From contig NZ_SRXO01000010.1 in assembly GCF_008360935.1 (NCBI RefSeq), positions 62,001 through 126,000 of the forward strand: DNA of 64,000 nucleotides, written 5' to 3'. This document shows, piece after piece, positions 53,332 to 61,791 of this stretch. The stretch comes from Siccirubricoccus phaeus (GTDB taxonomy: Bacteria > Pseudomonadota > Alphaproteobacteria > Acetobacterales > Acetobacteraceae). Below the pieces are notes generated by a model, which was given only the letters and a program-made list of their open reading frames with translations, was not told the DNA's origin and searched no databases. A program made the position numbers and the translations under genes. How positions within the stretch are numbered: position 1 is the first letter of the stretch; each line of letters opens with the position of its first letter.

Positions 53332-53643
53332 ATGTTCCTTGATGTGGTCTTCTACTTGGCCGGCGCCGTGCTCGACCTGCTGTGGTGGGCGGTGGTGCTG
53401 GCCGTGATCGTGCAGTTGCTCGTCCAATTCGGCGTGCTGGATACCCGCAACCGTTTCGTCTGGACGGTGGCGGATTTCCTCTACCGGATCACCGAGCCGC
53501 TGTTCCGCCCGCTGCGGCGGATCCTGCCCAATCTCGGCCCGGTGGATATCGCGCCCCTGGTCGTGCTGCTGCTGATCAGCGCCGCCAAGCTGCTGCTGGG
53601 CGCCATCATCAATTCCCTGATCCGCTCGGGGGCGTATTTTTGA
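53332..53643 (+). CDS. YggT family membrane protein
   Basis: This 103-residue protein has two hydrophobic segments, at about residues 5-33 (FYLAGAVLDLLWWAVVLAVI) and 72-95 (DIAPLVVLLLISAAKLLLGA), around the conserved middle RNRFVWTVADFLYRITEPLF and RPLRRILPNLGPVD. YggT proteins are linked to osmotic stress, cell division or membrane organisation; the exact role is not known. Its stop overlaps a TTG start of the YggU gene (TTGA), which in turn overlaps folD by four bases. Confidence 0.9.
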   Translation: MFLDVVFYLAGAVLDLLWWAVVLAVIVQLLVQFGVLDTRNRFVWTVADFLYRITEPLFRPLRRILPNLGPVDIAPLVVLLLISAAKLLLGAIINSLIRSGAYF

Positions 53644-53948
53644 CCCAGGGCTGGTGGCGGGCGGAGGCTGAGGGCGTTGCGGTGCGGGTGAAGGTGCAGC
53701 CCCGGGCGCGCCGCGCCGGCCTCGGCGGCACCGCCCCGGCGGCAGATGGGCTCCGGCTCCGCATCGCGGTCGCCGAGGCGCCGGAGGATGGCAAGGCGAC
53801 CCGCGCCGCCTGCGCGGCGCTGGCGGCGGCGCTGGGCGTGGCGCCTTCCGCCGTGCAGCTTGCGCAGGGCGCCGCCGCCCGCGAGAAGCTTCTGCTGGTC
53901 AGCGGCGACCCGGCGCTGCTGGGACCGAGGCTGGAGGCGCTGGCATGA
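53640..53948 (+). CDS. YggU/DUF167 family protein
   Basis: This 102-residue protein has the DUF167 pattern: [58 protein letters not shown] and [13 protein letters not shown]. No ATG fits the start; TTG at 53640, within the yggT stop (TTGA), gives a full-length protein and direct coupling. A GTG near 53683 is an alternative. Function is unknown. The yggT-yggU pair is common in proteobacteria, and folD often follows in related genomes. Confidence 0.85.
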   Translation: MTQGWWRAEAEGVAVRVKVQPRARRAGLGGTAPAADGLRLRIAVAEAPEDGKATRAACAALAAALGVAPSAVQLAQGAAAREKLLLVSGDPALLGPRLEALA

Positions 53949-54790
53949 CGGCCCGCATCATCGACGGCAAGCAGGTGGCGGAGGGGCTGCGCACCCGCCT
54001 CGCCGCCCGCATCGCGACGCTGCCCTTCCGCCCCGGCCTCCGGGTGGTGCGGGTGGGGGACGACCCGGCCTCGGGCGTCTATGTCCGCAACAAGGACCGG
54101 GCGGCCGCCGCGGCGGGCTTCGATTCCGCGACGCTGCACCTGCCGCCGACGGCCACGGAGGCGGAGCTGTTGGCGGTGATCGCCGAGCTGAATGCGGATC
54201 CGGCGGTGGACGGCATCCTGGTCCAGCTCCCCTTGCCGCCGCAGATCCGGGCGGAGGCGGCGATCGCGGCGGTCGATCCGGCCAAGGATGTGGACGGTTT
54301 CCACCCGCTGAATGCCGGCCGCCTGGCGGCGGGGCAGCCCGGCCTCGTCCCCTGCACCCCGAAGGGGGTGATGCATCTGCTGCGGGAGGCGGGGGCCAGG
54401 CTGCGCGGCGCCCGCGCTTTGGTGCTCGGCCGCAGCCAGATCGTCGGGCGGCCCATGGCGCAGCTTCTGCTGGGGGCGGATTGCACCGTCACCATCGCCC
54501 ATTCCCGCACCCGGGACCTCGCCGCAGAATGCCGCCGGGCGGAGATCCTGGTGGCCGCGGTCGGCAGGCCGGAAATGGTCCGCGGCGATTGGGTGGGGGA
54601 GGGAGCGATCGTCATCGATGTCGGCATCAACCGCACGGCGGAGGGGAAGCTGGTGGGCGACGTCGCCTTCGCCGAGGCCGCCTCCCGGGCGGCCGCCATC
54701 ACCCCGGTGCCCGGTGGGGTGGGGCCGATGACCATTGCCTGCCTGCTGGAGAACACCCTCGATGCCGCCCTGGCCCGCCGCCAGGGCTGA
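53945..54790 (+). CDS. folD: Bifunctional methylenetetrahydrofolate dehydrogenase/cyclohydrolase
   Basis: This 281-residue enzyme converts 5,10-methylene-tetrahydrofolate to the 10-formyl form through two steps. The active-site Tyr and Lys are in [20 protein letters not shown], and [20 protein letters not shown] and [20 protein letters not shown] follow. The NADP domain has [20 protein letters not shown], and [20 protein letters not shown] ends the protein. It is the last gene of a three-gene coupled run (ATGA overlap with yggU). 10-formyl-THF made by FolD could also feed the formyltransferase-fold protein of the capsule locus (inference). Confidence 0.96.
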   Translation: MTARIIDGKQVAEGLRTRLAARIATLPFRPGLRVVRVGDDPASGVYVRNKDRAAAAAGFDSATLHLPPTATEAELLAVIAELNADPAVDGILVQLPLPPQIRAEAAIAAVDPAKDVDGFHPLNAGRLAAGQPGLVPCTPKGVMHLLREAGARLRGARALVLGRSQIVGRPMAQLLLGADCTVTIAHSRTRDLAAECRRAEILVAAVGRPEMVRGDWVGEGAIVIDVGINRTAEGKLVGDVAFAEAASRAAAITPVPGGVGPMTIACLLENTLDAALARRQG

Positions 54791-55159
54791 GGCGGCAGGG
54801 CGGGCGCCCCGGACGCTGCCTGGCGCCGGGCGGGGCGTAACGCCCGGGCGCGGCGCGGGCAGGGTCCGGCCTTCCGGCGCTCTCCGCGGTCGAAGCGCGG
54901 CGCCGATGGCCGGCCGTGCCGCCGGGGTTGCGGCGGGCCGGGGCATACCCCGGGCGCTACCCGGCACCGGCTGCGACGGGCGCGGCCCGGGCGAGGATCG
55001 GTCCCCCGGCATCCCCCGCGGTCGAGGGGCGGCACCGAGGGCCGAGCCCGCCGCCAGGGTCGCGGCAGGCCGCGCCGCGTCTCAGGCCCTGCCCGGCACC
55101 GGGCACGACCCGGCCGGGGGCCGCCCCGCCCCGCGGCCCTTCGCCGCCGGCGGGCGCTG
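54791..55159. other. Gene-free region with a degenerate direct repeat
   Basis: About 369 very GC-rich bases. CCGCGGTCGA occurs at 54884 and again at 55016. The following 100 bases are partly similar between the two (CGGCACCG/CGGCGCCGA, GCGGCGGGCCG/GCGGCAGGCCG), suggesting an old tandem duplication of about 132 bases. No gene is seen. Confidence 0.45.
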
Positions 55160-57280
55160 ATGGCCAGCCCCGCCGCCCGCGCCATGGCGCTGCACCAGGC
55201 CGGCCGGCTGGCGGAGGCCGCGCCGCATTACGAGAAGGCGCTGCGCGCCCGCCCCCGCGACGCCAGGCTGCTGGCGCTGTTCGGCGCGCTGCGGGTGCAG
55301 CTCGGCGCCCTTGAGGAAGGGGTGGCGCTGCTGCGGAAAAGCCTCGGCCTGGATGGCAGCGACCTGGAGGCGCGGTTCAACCTCGGCGTCGCCCTGCTGA
55401 AGCTGGGCCAGGCGGAGGCGGCCGCTGCCTGCTTCCAGCCGGTCACCGCTGCCCAGCCGGGGAATGCCGCCGCCTGGCGCAATCTCGGCCATGCCGAGCG
55501 CGACGCCGGCCGGCTGCAGGCCGCCATCGCCGCCTATCGCCACAGCCTGGCCCTGGCGCCGGAACATGCGCCGACGCTCGGCAATCTCGGCGCCCTGCTG
55601 AACCGCCGCGGTCGCGCCGGAGAGGCCGAAAAGCTGCTGCGCCGGGCCATGGCGCTGGACCCGCGGGAGCCGCGCCACCCCAACAATCTCGGCCTCGCCC
55701 TGCTGGGCCTGGCGCGAAGCGCGGAGGCGGAGGCCGCTTTCCGCGCCGCGCTCCGCCTGGCGCCCGGCCATCGCAGCGCGCTCGAGAATCTCGGCGGCCT
55801 GCTCGCCGGGCGGCGGCAGGCGGAGGCGCTGCCGCTGCTGCGGCAGGCGCTGGCCCAGGCGGAGGCGGCGGGCGAGGCGCCCGAGGCCTCCCTGCTCTTC
55901 CACCTGCTGCACGCCAAGACCCAGCTTTGCGACTGGACGGAGCGCGAGGCGCTGCTGGACCGGCTGCTGCGCGCCCCCGGCCGGCCGGCGGAGCCGCTGC
56001 TGCCGCTGCTGCTGCGCGACGACCCGGCGGCGCAGCGCCTGGTGGCGGAGGCCCGTGCCCGGGACCTGCTGCGGGACCAGCCTGCGCCCGCCCTGCGCCG
56101 CCTCGGCCCGGCCGGGGGGCCGATCCGCCTCGGCTATATCTCCCCGGATTTCGGCGACCACCCGATTAGCGCCCTGGTGGCGGAGGTGCTGGAGCTGCAT
56201 GACCGCGCGGTGGTGGCGCCGCACGCCTATGCCATCGGGCCGGACCGCCCCGGCGCGATGCGGGAGAGGCTGCGCGCCGCCCTGCCCTTCACCGAATTCG
56301 GGCCGGAGCCGCCGGAGCGGATCGCCGAGCGCATCGCCGCGGACGGGATCGAGCTGCTGGTGGACCTTGCCGGCTGGACCGCGCATGCGCGGCAGGACGT
56401 GCTGGCGCTGCGCCCGGCCCCGCTGCAGGCGAGCTGGCTGGGCTTTCCCGGCACCATCGGCGGAAGCTGGATCGACTACGCCATCGTCGATCCCGTGGTG
56501 GCGCCGCCCGGGGTGGAGGCGGCCTATACCGAGGCGCTGCTGCGCCTGCCGCTCTGCTACCAGCCGAATGACCGCAAGCGGGCAGTGGGGGCGGCGCCGG
56601 ACCGCGCCGCGGCGGGGCTGCCGGCGGCGGGGCTGGTGCTCTGCTGCTTCTGCCCGCCGACCAAGATCACGCCGGAAATCTTCGCCCTGTGGCTGCGGCT
56701 GCTGGCCGCGCTGCCCGGCGCGGTGCTGTGGCTGCTGGAGCCGGGGGCGGCGCCGGCCGCGGCGCTGCGCGGCCATGCCGCGGCAGCGGGGATGGACCCG
56801 GCCAGGCTGGTCTTCGCCCCGCTGGTGCCGATGGCGGAGCATCTGGGGCGCTACCTGGTGGCGGACCTGGCGCTGGACAGCTTCCCCTATGGCAGCCACA
56901 CCACGGCGTCCGACGCGCTCTGGGCGGGCTGCCCGCAATTGGCGCTGACCGGGCGGAGCTTCGCGGCGCGGGTCTCCACCAGCATCGTCCGGGCGGCGGG
57001 GCTGCCGGAGCTGGCCTGCCCGGACCTGGCGAGCTTCGAGGCGGAGGTGCTGCGGCTGGGGCGGGACCCGGGGGCGCTGGCGGCGCTGCGGGCGAAGGTG
57101 GTGGCGGCGCGGAACTCGCCGCTCTTCGATGCGCCGGGCTTCACCCGGGCGCTGGAAGACGGGTTCCGGGCGATGGCGGAGCGGGCAAGGGCGGGGCTGG
57201 CGCCGGGTGGGATCGATGTCGGCGGCTCCGTCCCCGGACCCCCGCCGGGAGGGTGGGACCCCTCCCAGACCCCGGTGTGA
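55160..57280 (+). CDS. TPR-containing O-GlcNAc transferase-like glycosyltransferase (GT41)
   Basis: This 706-residue protein has an N-terminal superhelix of about seven TPRs (residues 5-250, for example AEAAPHYEKALRARPRDARL and AAWRNLGHAERDAGRLQAAI). The catalytic GT41 part starts PIRLGYISPDFGDHPISALV. It contains LVDLAGWTAHARQDVLALRP, APLQASWLGFPGTIGGSWID, PPTKITPEIFALWLRLLAAL, LALDSFPYGSHTTASDALWA and RVSTSIVRAAGLPELACPDL. It should transfer a sugar to proteins or to a glycan; bacterial targets are mostly unknown. The last 15 or so residues (after APGGIDVGG) read through repeat A6, which provides the stop codon. Confidence 0.88.
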   Translation: MASPAARAMALHQAGRLAEAAPHYEKALRARPRDARLLALFGALRVQLGALEEGVALLRKSLGLDGSDLEARFNLGVALLKLGQAEAAAACFQPVTAAQPGNAAAWRNLGHAERDAGRLQAAIAAYRHSLALAPEHAPTLGNLGALLNRRGRAGEAEKLLRRAMALDPREPRHPNNLGLALLGLARSAEAEAAFRAALRLAPGHRSALENLGGLLAGRRQAEALPLLRQALAQAEAAGEAPEASLLFHLLHAKTQLCDWTEREALLDRLLRAPGRPAEPLLPLLLRDDPAAQRLVAEARARDLLRDQPAPALRRLGPAGGPIRLGYISPDFGDHPISALVAEVLELHDRAVVAPHAYAIGPDRPGAMRERLRAALPFTEFGPEPPERIAERIAADGIELLVDLAGWTAHARQDVLALRPAPLQASWLGFPGTIGGSWIDYAIVDPVVAPPGVEAAYTEALLRLPLCYQPNDRKRAVGAAPDRAAAGLPAAGLVLCCFCPPTKITPEIFALWLRLLAALPGAVLWLLEPGAAPAAALRGHAAAAGMDPARLVFAPLVPMAEHLGRYLVADLALDSFPYGSHTTASDALWAGCPQLALTGRSFAARVSTSIVRAAGLPELACPDLASFEAEVLRLGRDPGALAALRAKVVAARNSPLFDAPGFTRALEDGFRAMAERARAGLAPGGIDVGGSVPGPPPGGWDPSQTPV

Positions 57281-57400
57281 GTTTTAAGCCTCGTCGGTTG
57301 AACCCGCCGACTCGCGGCGGGGTCCGGGGGGAAGCCTTCCCCCCGGCGGGGTCCAGGGGCAGAGCCTGGTGGGGCCGTGGGGGCGAAGCCCCCATGGCCT
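57225..57400 (+). repeat. Dispersed palindromic repeat, family A, copy 6, overlapping the GT41 3' end
   Basis: Landmarks include CCCCGGACCCCCGCCGGG, GACCCCGGTGTGAGTTTTAA, GGTTGAACCCGCCGACTCGC, CGGGGTCCGGGGGG and GGGGGCGAAGCCCCC. Its left part lies within the GT41 reading frame, and the TGA stop is in the GACCCCGGTGTGAG segment. Its right part precedes the EamA gene. Confidence 0.8.
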
Positions 57401-57449
57401 TTCCCCACCTCATCGCCTATGGCTCGTCCCCCTTCCGGGAGCCAGCGCC

Positions 57450-58313
57450 TTGGGTGGAGTAGGGCTCGGACTCCTCTTCGTCGCGATCTGGGCCTCGGCC
57501 TTCACCGCGATCAAGGGGGTAGTGCCGGAATGGCCGGCGCTGTGGGGCGTCGCGCTGCGCTTCGCGCTGGTGGCGCCGGTGCTCTTCGTGGTGCTCGCCC
57601 TGCGCGGGGTGCGCTGGCCGGCCAGGGGGGATCGCTGGCGCATCCTCGCCATGGGCGTCTTCGGCACGGCAGGCTATCTGGCGCCGGCCTGGATCGCCTC
57701 CACCGTGCTGCCTTCCGGCCTGGTCGCGCTGCTCTCCTCCACCGCGCCGCTCTTCGTCGCGGCGGGGGAAGGGCTGGTGCTCGGCCAGCGCGTGCCGGGG
57801 CGGGCCTGGGCGGGGCTGGTGCTGGGCTGGCTCGGCGTCGTTATCCTCGGCGCCGGGCGCGGCCTGGGCAGCTTCCACGCAGCGGAGGCCTGGGCCGTGC
57901 TGCTGGCCCTCACCGGCGCGCTGAGCCAGGCGGTCGGGCTGCTCTGCTTCGCCCCGGCGCGGGCGCGGGTGGATGCCTGGACCGCCAATGCCGGCCAGAC
58001 CACCGCCTCCGCCCTCACCCTGCTGCTGCTGGCCTGGTGGCTGGAGCCGGGCCTGCCCGCCGCGCCCAGCCTGACCCTGGTGCTCTCCCTCGCCTATGGC
58101 GTCGTGGTGGTGGGGGTCGGGGGGTATGCGCTCTACTTCGTGATGCTGCGGCGCCTGCCGCCGGCCACCGCCGCGGCGCTGCAACTGCTGGCGCCACCGC
58201 TTGCCGCCATGTTCGGGTGGGCGCTGCTGGGGGAGACTTTGGCGTGGACGGATGTGGCGGGCGGGCTGGTGACCCTGGCGGGGCTGGCGGTGCTGTTCCG
58301 CGCCCGGCGTTGA
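57450..58313 (+). CDS. EamA-family (DMT) transporter
   Basis: This 287-residue membrane protein has ten helices in two EamA halves. The first is LGLLFVAIWASAFTAIKGVV through GTAGYLAPAWIAST, VLPSGLVALLSSTAPLFVAA and RAWAGLVLGWLGVVILGAG. The second is LLALTGALSQAVGLLCFAPA through VVVVGVGGYALYFVMLRRL, ATAAALQLLAPPLAAMFGWA and GGLVTLAGLAVLFRA. DMT proteins export small metabolites or amino acids; no substrate can be named. TTG is used because GGGAG lies eight bases before it; the ATG at 57369 would start inside repeat A6. Confidence 0.85.
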   Translation: MGGVGLGLLFVAIWASAFTAIKGVVPEWPALWGVALRFALVAPVLFVVLALRGVRWPARGDRWRILAMGVFGTAGYLAPAWIASTVLPSGLVALLSSTAPLFVAAGEGLVLGQRVPGRAWAGLVLGWLGVVILGAGRGLGSFHAAEAWAVLLALTGALSQAVGLLCFAPARARVDAWTANAGQTTASALTLLLLAWWLEPGLPAAPSLTLVLSLAYGVVVVGVGGYALYFVMLRRLPPATAAALQLLAPPLAAMFGWALLGETLAWTDVAGGLVTLAGLAVLFRARR

Positions 58314-58739
58314 GCGCCGCCGCCCGGCCGGGCCTGCCGGCTTCGGCCGGTGCCCCGGGCCATCCTATCCACCGGCCAAGGGACATCGCCGCAATGCGCT
58401 GCTGCCGCCCGACATAAGGGTAGACATCCGGCACGGCTGCCGACCCCGCCTCCCCCCACGCCAAAGGGTCGGACAGCCCGGCCCGCTTCGCCCCGCCGGC
58501 GGCCAGCTCCGCCTGGGTGGCGCGCCGGGTGCCGAGGGTGGCGGCACCGTCCACGCCGTCATTCTGCCCGAAGCCGCTGCGCTTCCGACGCTTCAGGCAC
58601 GGTGCGCCGGGCGAGAGGCACTCGCCGCCGACCGGGCGCTCACAGCCTGTGGCTTCGCCGCGGCAGGCTGTGGGAGACGCCGATCGCCGGCCTCATCCGG
58701 GGGTCCCCGCGGCGTCGCACCGCGAGGTCCCGGGGCACG
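58314..58739. other. Gene-free stretch between the EamA gene and fba
   Basis: About 426 bases. It contains CACAGCCTG-TGGC-TTCGCCGCGG-CAGGCTGTG (near 58640-58670), related to the family E repeats. On the minus strand, frame 58380-58554 reads as a coherent but short piece (with GTRRATQAELAAGGAKRAGL) that could be a gene remnant, but I cannot identify it. Confidence 0.4.
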
Positions 58740-59654
58740 TCAGCCCTGATAGACCGCGATGATGCTTTCCAGCAGCGCTAGCGCATCCTGCTTGCTGCGC
58801 TGGAAGGCATTGCGGCCGATGATGGAGCCGTTGCCGCCGCCCTGGTGGATGGCCTTCACCTCGGCCAGGAGGGCGTCATTGCCCTTCGCCTCGCCGCCGG
58901 AGAACACCACCAGCCGGCGGCCGCCGAAGCAGGCCTGCACCACATGGGCGATGCGCTTCGCCGCGTCGTCCACCTGGACCGGGTTCTTCTGGTAGGTAGG
59001 TTTCGCCGCCTCCAGGCTGATCGCCGAGGTCGGCGGCTTCACCTTGATGATATGGGCGCCGAGCAGCGCCGCCATGTGCGCGGCATAGGCGCAGATGTCG
59101 AGCGCGGTCTCGCCCACCTTGTCCAGCATCGGGCCGCGCGGATAGCTCCAGACCACCACGGCCAGGCCGGCGGCCTTCGCCTCCTCCGCCAGCTCGCGCA
59201 GCTCCTCCATCATCTCGAACTGATATTCGCTGCTGGGATAGATGGTGAAGCCGATGGCCGAGCAGCCGAGGCGCAGCGCGTCGGAAACGCTCGCCGTCAC
59301 CGCCTGGTCCTTGGTGGTGGACAGGGAGTTGGAGGAGTTGACCTTCAGGATGGTCGGGATGGCGCCGGCATAGGTGGCGGCGCCGGCCTCGATCATGCCG
59401 AGCGGGGCGGCATAGGCGTTCAGCCCGGCCTCGATCGCCAGCTCGAACATGTAGCGCGGATCGTAGCCGGCCGGATTCGGCGCGAAGGAGCGGGCCGGGC
59501 CGTGCTCGAAGCCCTGGTCCACCGGCAGGATGACCATCTTGCCGGTGCCGCCCAGCTTCCCTTCCATCAGGATGCGGGCGAGGTTGGCCTTGGTCCCCGG
59601 ATTGTCGCTCTCATACCAGGAGAGGATTTCTTTCACCTTGGGCGTGAGCTGCAT
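58740..59654 (-). CDS. fbaB: Class I fructose-bisphosphate aldolase (FbaB/DhnA type)
   Basis: This 304-residue Schiff-base aldolase splits fructose 1,6-bisphosphate. It shows KMVILPVDQGFEHGPARSFA, YAAPLGMIEAGAATYAGAIP, TILKVNSSNSLSTTKDQAVT, AIGFTIYPSSEYQFEMMEEL, AVVVWSYPRGPMLDKVGETA and HIIKVKPPT, with the active-site lysine. LVVFSGGEAKGNDALLAEVK and QGGGNGSIIGRNAFQRSKQD complete the barrel. With tkt, gap and pgk it completes a triose-phosphate set in this window. A GGGGGAGA Shine-Dalgarno lies upstream. A small uncharacterised gene lies just before it on the same strand. Confidence 0.95.
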   Translation of the reverse strand: MQLTPKVKEILSWYESDNPGTKANLARILMEGKLGGTGKMVILPVDQGFEHGPARSFAPNPAGYDPRYMFELAIEAGLNAYAAPLGMIEAGAATYAGAIPTILKVNSSNSLSTTKDQAVTASVSDALRLGCSAIGFTIYPSSEYQFEMMEELRELAEEAKAAGLAVVVWSYPRGPMLDKVGETALDICAYAAHMAALLGAHIIKVKPPTSAISLEAAKPTYQKNPVQVDDAAKRIAHVVQACFGGRRLVVFSGGEAKGNDALLAEVKAIHQGGGNGSIIGRNAFQRSKQDALALLESIIAVYQG

Positions 59655-59688
59655 TGGGGGAGACCCTTTCCTGGCGAGGGGTTTGCTC

Positions 59689-59718
59689 TGTTGAATTGGC
59701 GTGTGTTGAATTAGCGTG
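59689..59718. repeat. Two tandem 15-bp repeats upstream of fba
   Basis: TGTTGAATTGGCGTG (59689-59703) and TGTTGAATTAGCGTG (59704-59718) differ by one base. They are AT-rich for this region and lie 35-64 bases before the fba ATG, where a promoter or regulator site is expected. Confidence 0.75.
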
Positions 59719-59732
59719 GGGCCGCGCCGGAG

Positions 59733-60158
59733 TCACCGGCCCCGAACCAACCATTGCGCGAGGAGGCCGCGCCCCCCCGGCCGGCGCAAATCCAGCCGGC
59801 CGAGATCGAGGGCGGAAGGGCGTTCCGGCAGCAGCAGGGCGCCGCATTCGGCGGCGGCCGCCGCCAGGGCGGGGAAGGCGGCGCAGGTGGGGTCCAGCAC
59901 CAGGGCGGGCAGCCCGGCGCGGAGGGCGGCCAGGGCCTGGCCGGGCGCTTCCGCGCAATCCAGCAGGGCGAGGTGCGGCACGGCGGGATGCGCCGCCGCC
60001 GCGCCGGCGACCAGCGCCAGGAACCAGGCGGGGCCCAGGCTGCCCGCGGCGCCGGGGGCCGAAAGCAGCGTAGCGCCCGCCGGCCCGGCATGGGCCAGCG
60101 CCGCCGCGGCCTCCGCGGTTGCATGCACCACCACGGCCGGGGGCAGGGCGAGGGGCAT
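59733..60158 (-). CDS. Uncharacterised Ala-rich protein upstream of fba
   Basis: This 141-residue protein is not recognised. It reads PLALPPAVVVHATAEAAAAL, ATLLSAPGAAGSLGPAWFLA, VPHLALLDCAEAPGQALAAL, LPALVLDPTCAAFPALAAAA and CGALLLPERPSALDLGRLDL, with alternating beta strands and helices and Cys in two places. This could be a small or broken alpha/beta barrel. No signal or membrane helix is present. It ends 78 bases before the fba start on the same strand and may be co-transcribed. The chosen ATG is the first one after a stretch without coding character. It might be a degenerate enzyme; a chance frame is less likely given codon usage. Confidence 0.55.
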   Translation of the reverse strand: MPLALPPAVVVHATAEAAAALAHAGPAGATLLSAPGAAGSLGPAWFLALVAGAAAAHPAVPHLALLDCAEAPGQALAALRAGLPALVLDPTCAAFPALAAAAAECGALLLPERPSALDLGRLDLRRPGGRGLLAQWLVRGR

Positions 60159-60374
60159 GGGGGGCAGGATGCCGGTGCCGCGGGGCTGGGGCAAGAATCG
60201 GGGCTCCTGCCCCGAGAGCCTGTCGCCAAAGGGTCCCGGCCTGTCCTGGCGGGGCTTTTCCCCTCGGCAGGTCGAAGCCACCAGCATCGGCTGCCTGCGC
60301 CCCCCGCCAGGGACGCGAAATCCCTCGCCGATCCCCCACGCCAATCCATTGCCAGGGCCCTGTTGATGCGGGCT

Positions 60375-60512
60375 CCGAGTCCGGAGGTTCAACCGTCGGG
60401 CCGAAACTCGGACCGAGGTCCGGTGAGGGGGTTGCCGGCACTGCCGGCAACCACCGGCGGGGGTGCAGGGGGCAGCGCCCCCTGCCGGGGGGGCCGGGGG
60501 CGGAGCCCCTTA
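60375..60512 (+). repeat. Dispersed palindromic repeat, family A, copy 7
   Basis: Landmarks: GGAGGTTCAACCGTCGG, GACCGAGGTCCGG, a perfect GGTTGCCGGCA-C-TGCCGGCAACC dyad, GGGGGCAGCGCCCCC and GGGGGCGGAGCCCC. It lies next to, and slightly overlaps, the 3' end of the methyltransferase-like gene. Confidence 0.78.
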
Positions 60513-61508
60513 CCGCACCGAAATCCGCCGGCTGGCGTGCCAGCGCAGCAGCGCCAGGCGGCCGGTGCTGATCAGCCGGTGCCGCAGCAGCCAGGCCTCG
60601 CTTTCCGCCAGCAGGGCCTGGATGCTTTCCGCCCCTTTCGGCCGGTTGTCGCGCAGCGCCGGCACCAGCCGGGCGAAGCCCTCCAGGATGCCGGCGCAGT
60701 GGCGCTGGCTGTCCTCCTTCGCCACATGCACCTGGAATCCGGCCTCTTGCAGGGCCGCCTCCACCGCGGCCCGTGGCGGCGGCGGGCCGCGGCGGCCTTC
60801 CAGTTCCAGCCAGCGGTCGAGATCGCGGTCCGGGCCGCCGGCCATGGTCTGCACCACCTCCACCAGAACGAACTGCCCGCCGGATTTTATCGCCATACCT
60901 ACCGCCTCGCAGAAGGGGCCTGGCCGCGGCTGCGTCAGCAGCGGTTCCAGCCCCAGCGCATGGTGGTGGAAATTGGCCCGGAAGGCGGGTTTCTCCGGCG
61001 TCCAGGGCTGCACCGCGATGCGCTTGCCGAAGCCGCTGAGGCGGGAGGCCATGAAGGCCGCCACCGCCCGGTCATGCTGGTGGAAGGCGATCCAGCAGCC
61101 GCGCCGGCTGGCGATGGCGGCGGCGGCGCCGCCGGAATCCTGCCCCATCATCAGCAGGGTGGTGGCGGGGGAGAGCGGCAGCAGGCTGGAGAGGCGCAGC
61201 GCCTCCTGCGCCCCGCCCGGGCTGCAGAAGCCGGCATCCCATAATTTATCGGCCCAATCCGCCCGGGCCATGACCAGCCCGCTTTCCGGGGTGGTGGCGG
61301 CATCTTCCGGCGGGGGCGGCAATTCCTCCCGCGGGGCCAGGGGGGGCGGGGGCGGGGCGGGGTCCTCCGGCGGTGGCCGGGTGGCGGCGAAGGCGGCGCG
61401 GAGCCGCGCGGCCCGTGCCTTCAGCCGGACCAGGGGGCCGCGCGGCGTCGCGCCGGCGGCGTTACCGCCGGGATCAGGCGGCGCAGCCTCGAGCGTGAGT
61501 TCGGACAC
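60510..61508 (-). CDS. Probable SAM-dependent methyltransferase-like protein
   Basis: This is a 332-residue protein. Residues 1-75 are Pro/Arg/Ala-rich and probably disordered. From about residue 80 there is a Rossmann-like pattern: PATTLLMMGQDSGGAAAAIA resembles methyltransferase motif I (but with M-M-G-Q-D in place of the usual D-x-G-x-G), followed by RGCWIAFHQHDRAVAAFMAS and GQFVLVEVVQTMAGG near the position of motif IV-VI. Catalytic activity is uncertain. A run PAFRANFHHHALGLEPLLTQ is His-rich. The gene is divergent from nothing close by; it lies on the same strand as, and upstream of, the fba pair. I do not recognise the exact family. Confidence 0.5.
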   Translation of the reverse strand: MSELTLEAAPPDPGGNAAGATPRGPLVRLKARAARLRAAFAATRPPPEDPAPPPPPLAPREELPPPPEDAATTPESGLVMARADWADKLWDAGFCSPGGAQEALRLSSLLPLSPATTLLMMGQDSGGAAAAIASRRGCWIAFHQHDRAVAAFMASRLSGFGKRIAVQPWTPEKPAFRANFHHHALGLEPLLTQPRPGPFCEAVGMAIKSGGQFVLVEVVQTMAGGPDRDLDRWLELEGRRGPPPPRAAVEAALQEAGFQVHVAKEDSQRHCAGILEGFARLVPALRDNRPKGAESIQALLAESEAWLLRHRLISTGRLALLRWHASRRISVR

Positions 61509-61731
61509 CGGCGCGGATTCCCTTCACCGGCCAAGGAAGCATGTCCGGGTGAAGGAAGGGTTGCGCTGTCCGAAACCGGCGGGGCGGCCACGCCGGGCCG
61601 CAACGGGCGGCGCAGCGCCATGGTAGGCGGGACCTTGCCGCGCCGGCCTCCGTGGGGGTGGCTGGCCAGCCGGGGCTGTAAAATTTTCCGACGTATTTCG
61701 CCCGGCGCCAGTCCCGGCCGAAACGCGAAAC

Positions 61732-61753
61732 CCCGGGGGAGATCCCCCGGGGT
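61732..61753 (-). terminator. Strong hairpin after the PEP-CTERM protein gene
   Basis: CCCCGGGGG (61732-61740) and CCCCCGGGG (61745-61753) form a perfect 9-bp stem with a four-base loop, 39 bases past the stop of the minus-strand gene. On that strand it is followed by TTTCGCGTTTC, a moderately T-rich tail, so it is a reasonable rho-independent terminator. Confidence 0.65.
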
Positions 61754-61791
61754 CCGTTGCCTGCGACGCGCCTGGTGCTGGTAAGCCTGCC

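Noticed and set aside
53609-55012. A 467-residue minus-strand frame over yggU, folD and the following gap
   Set aside because: It crosses clearly coding plus-strand genes and is of biased composition.
61732-61753. Attachment site of a mobile element
   Set aside because: A simple perfect hairpin after a gene stop; the terminator explanation is enough.
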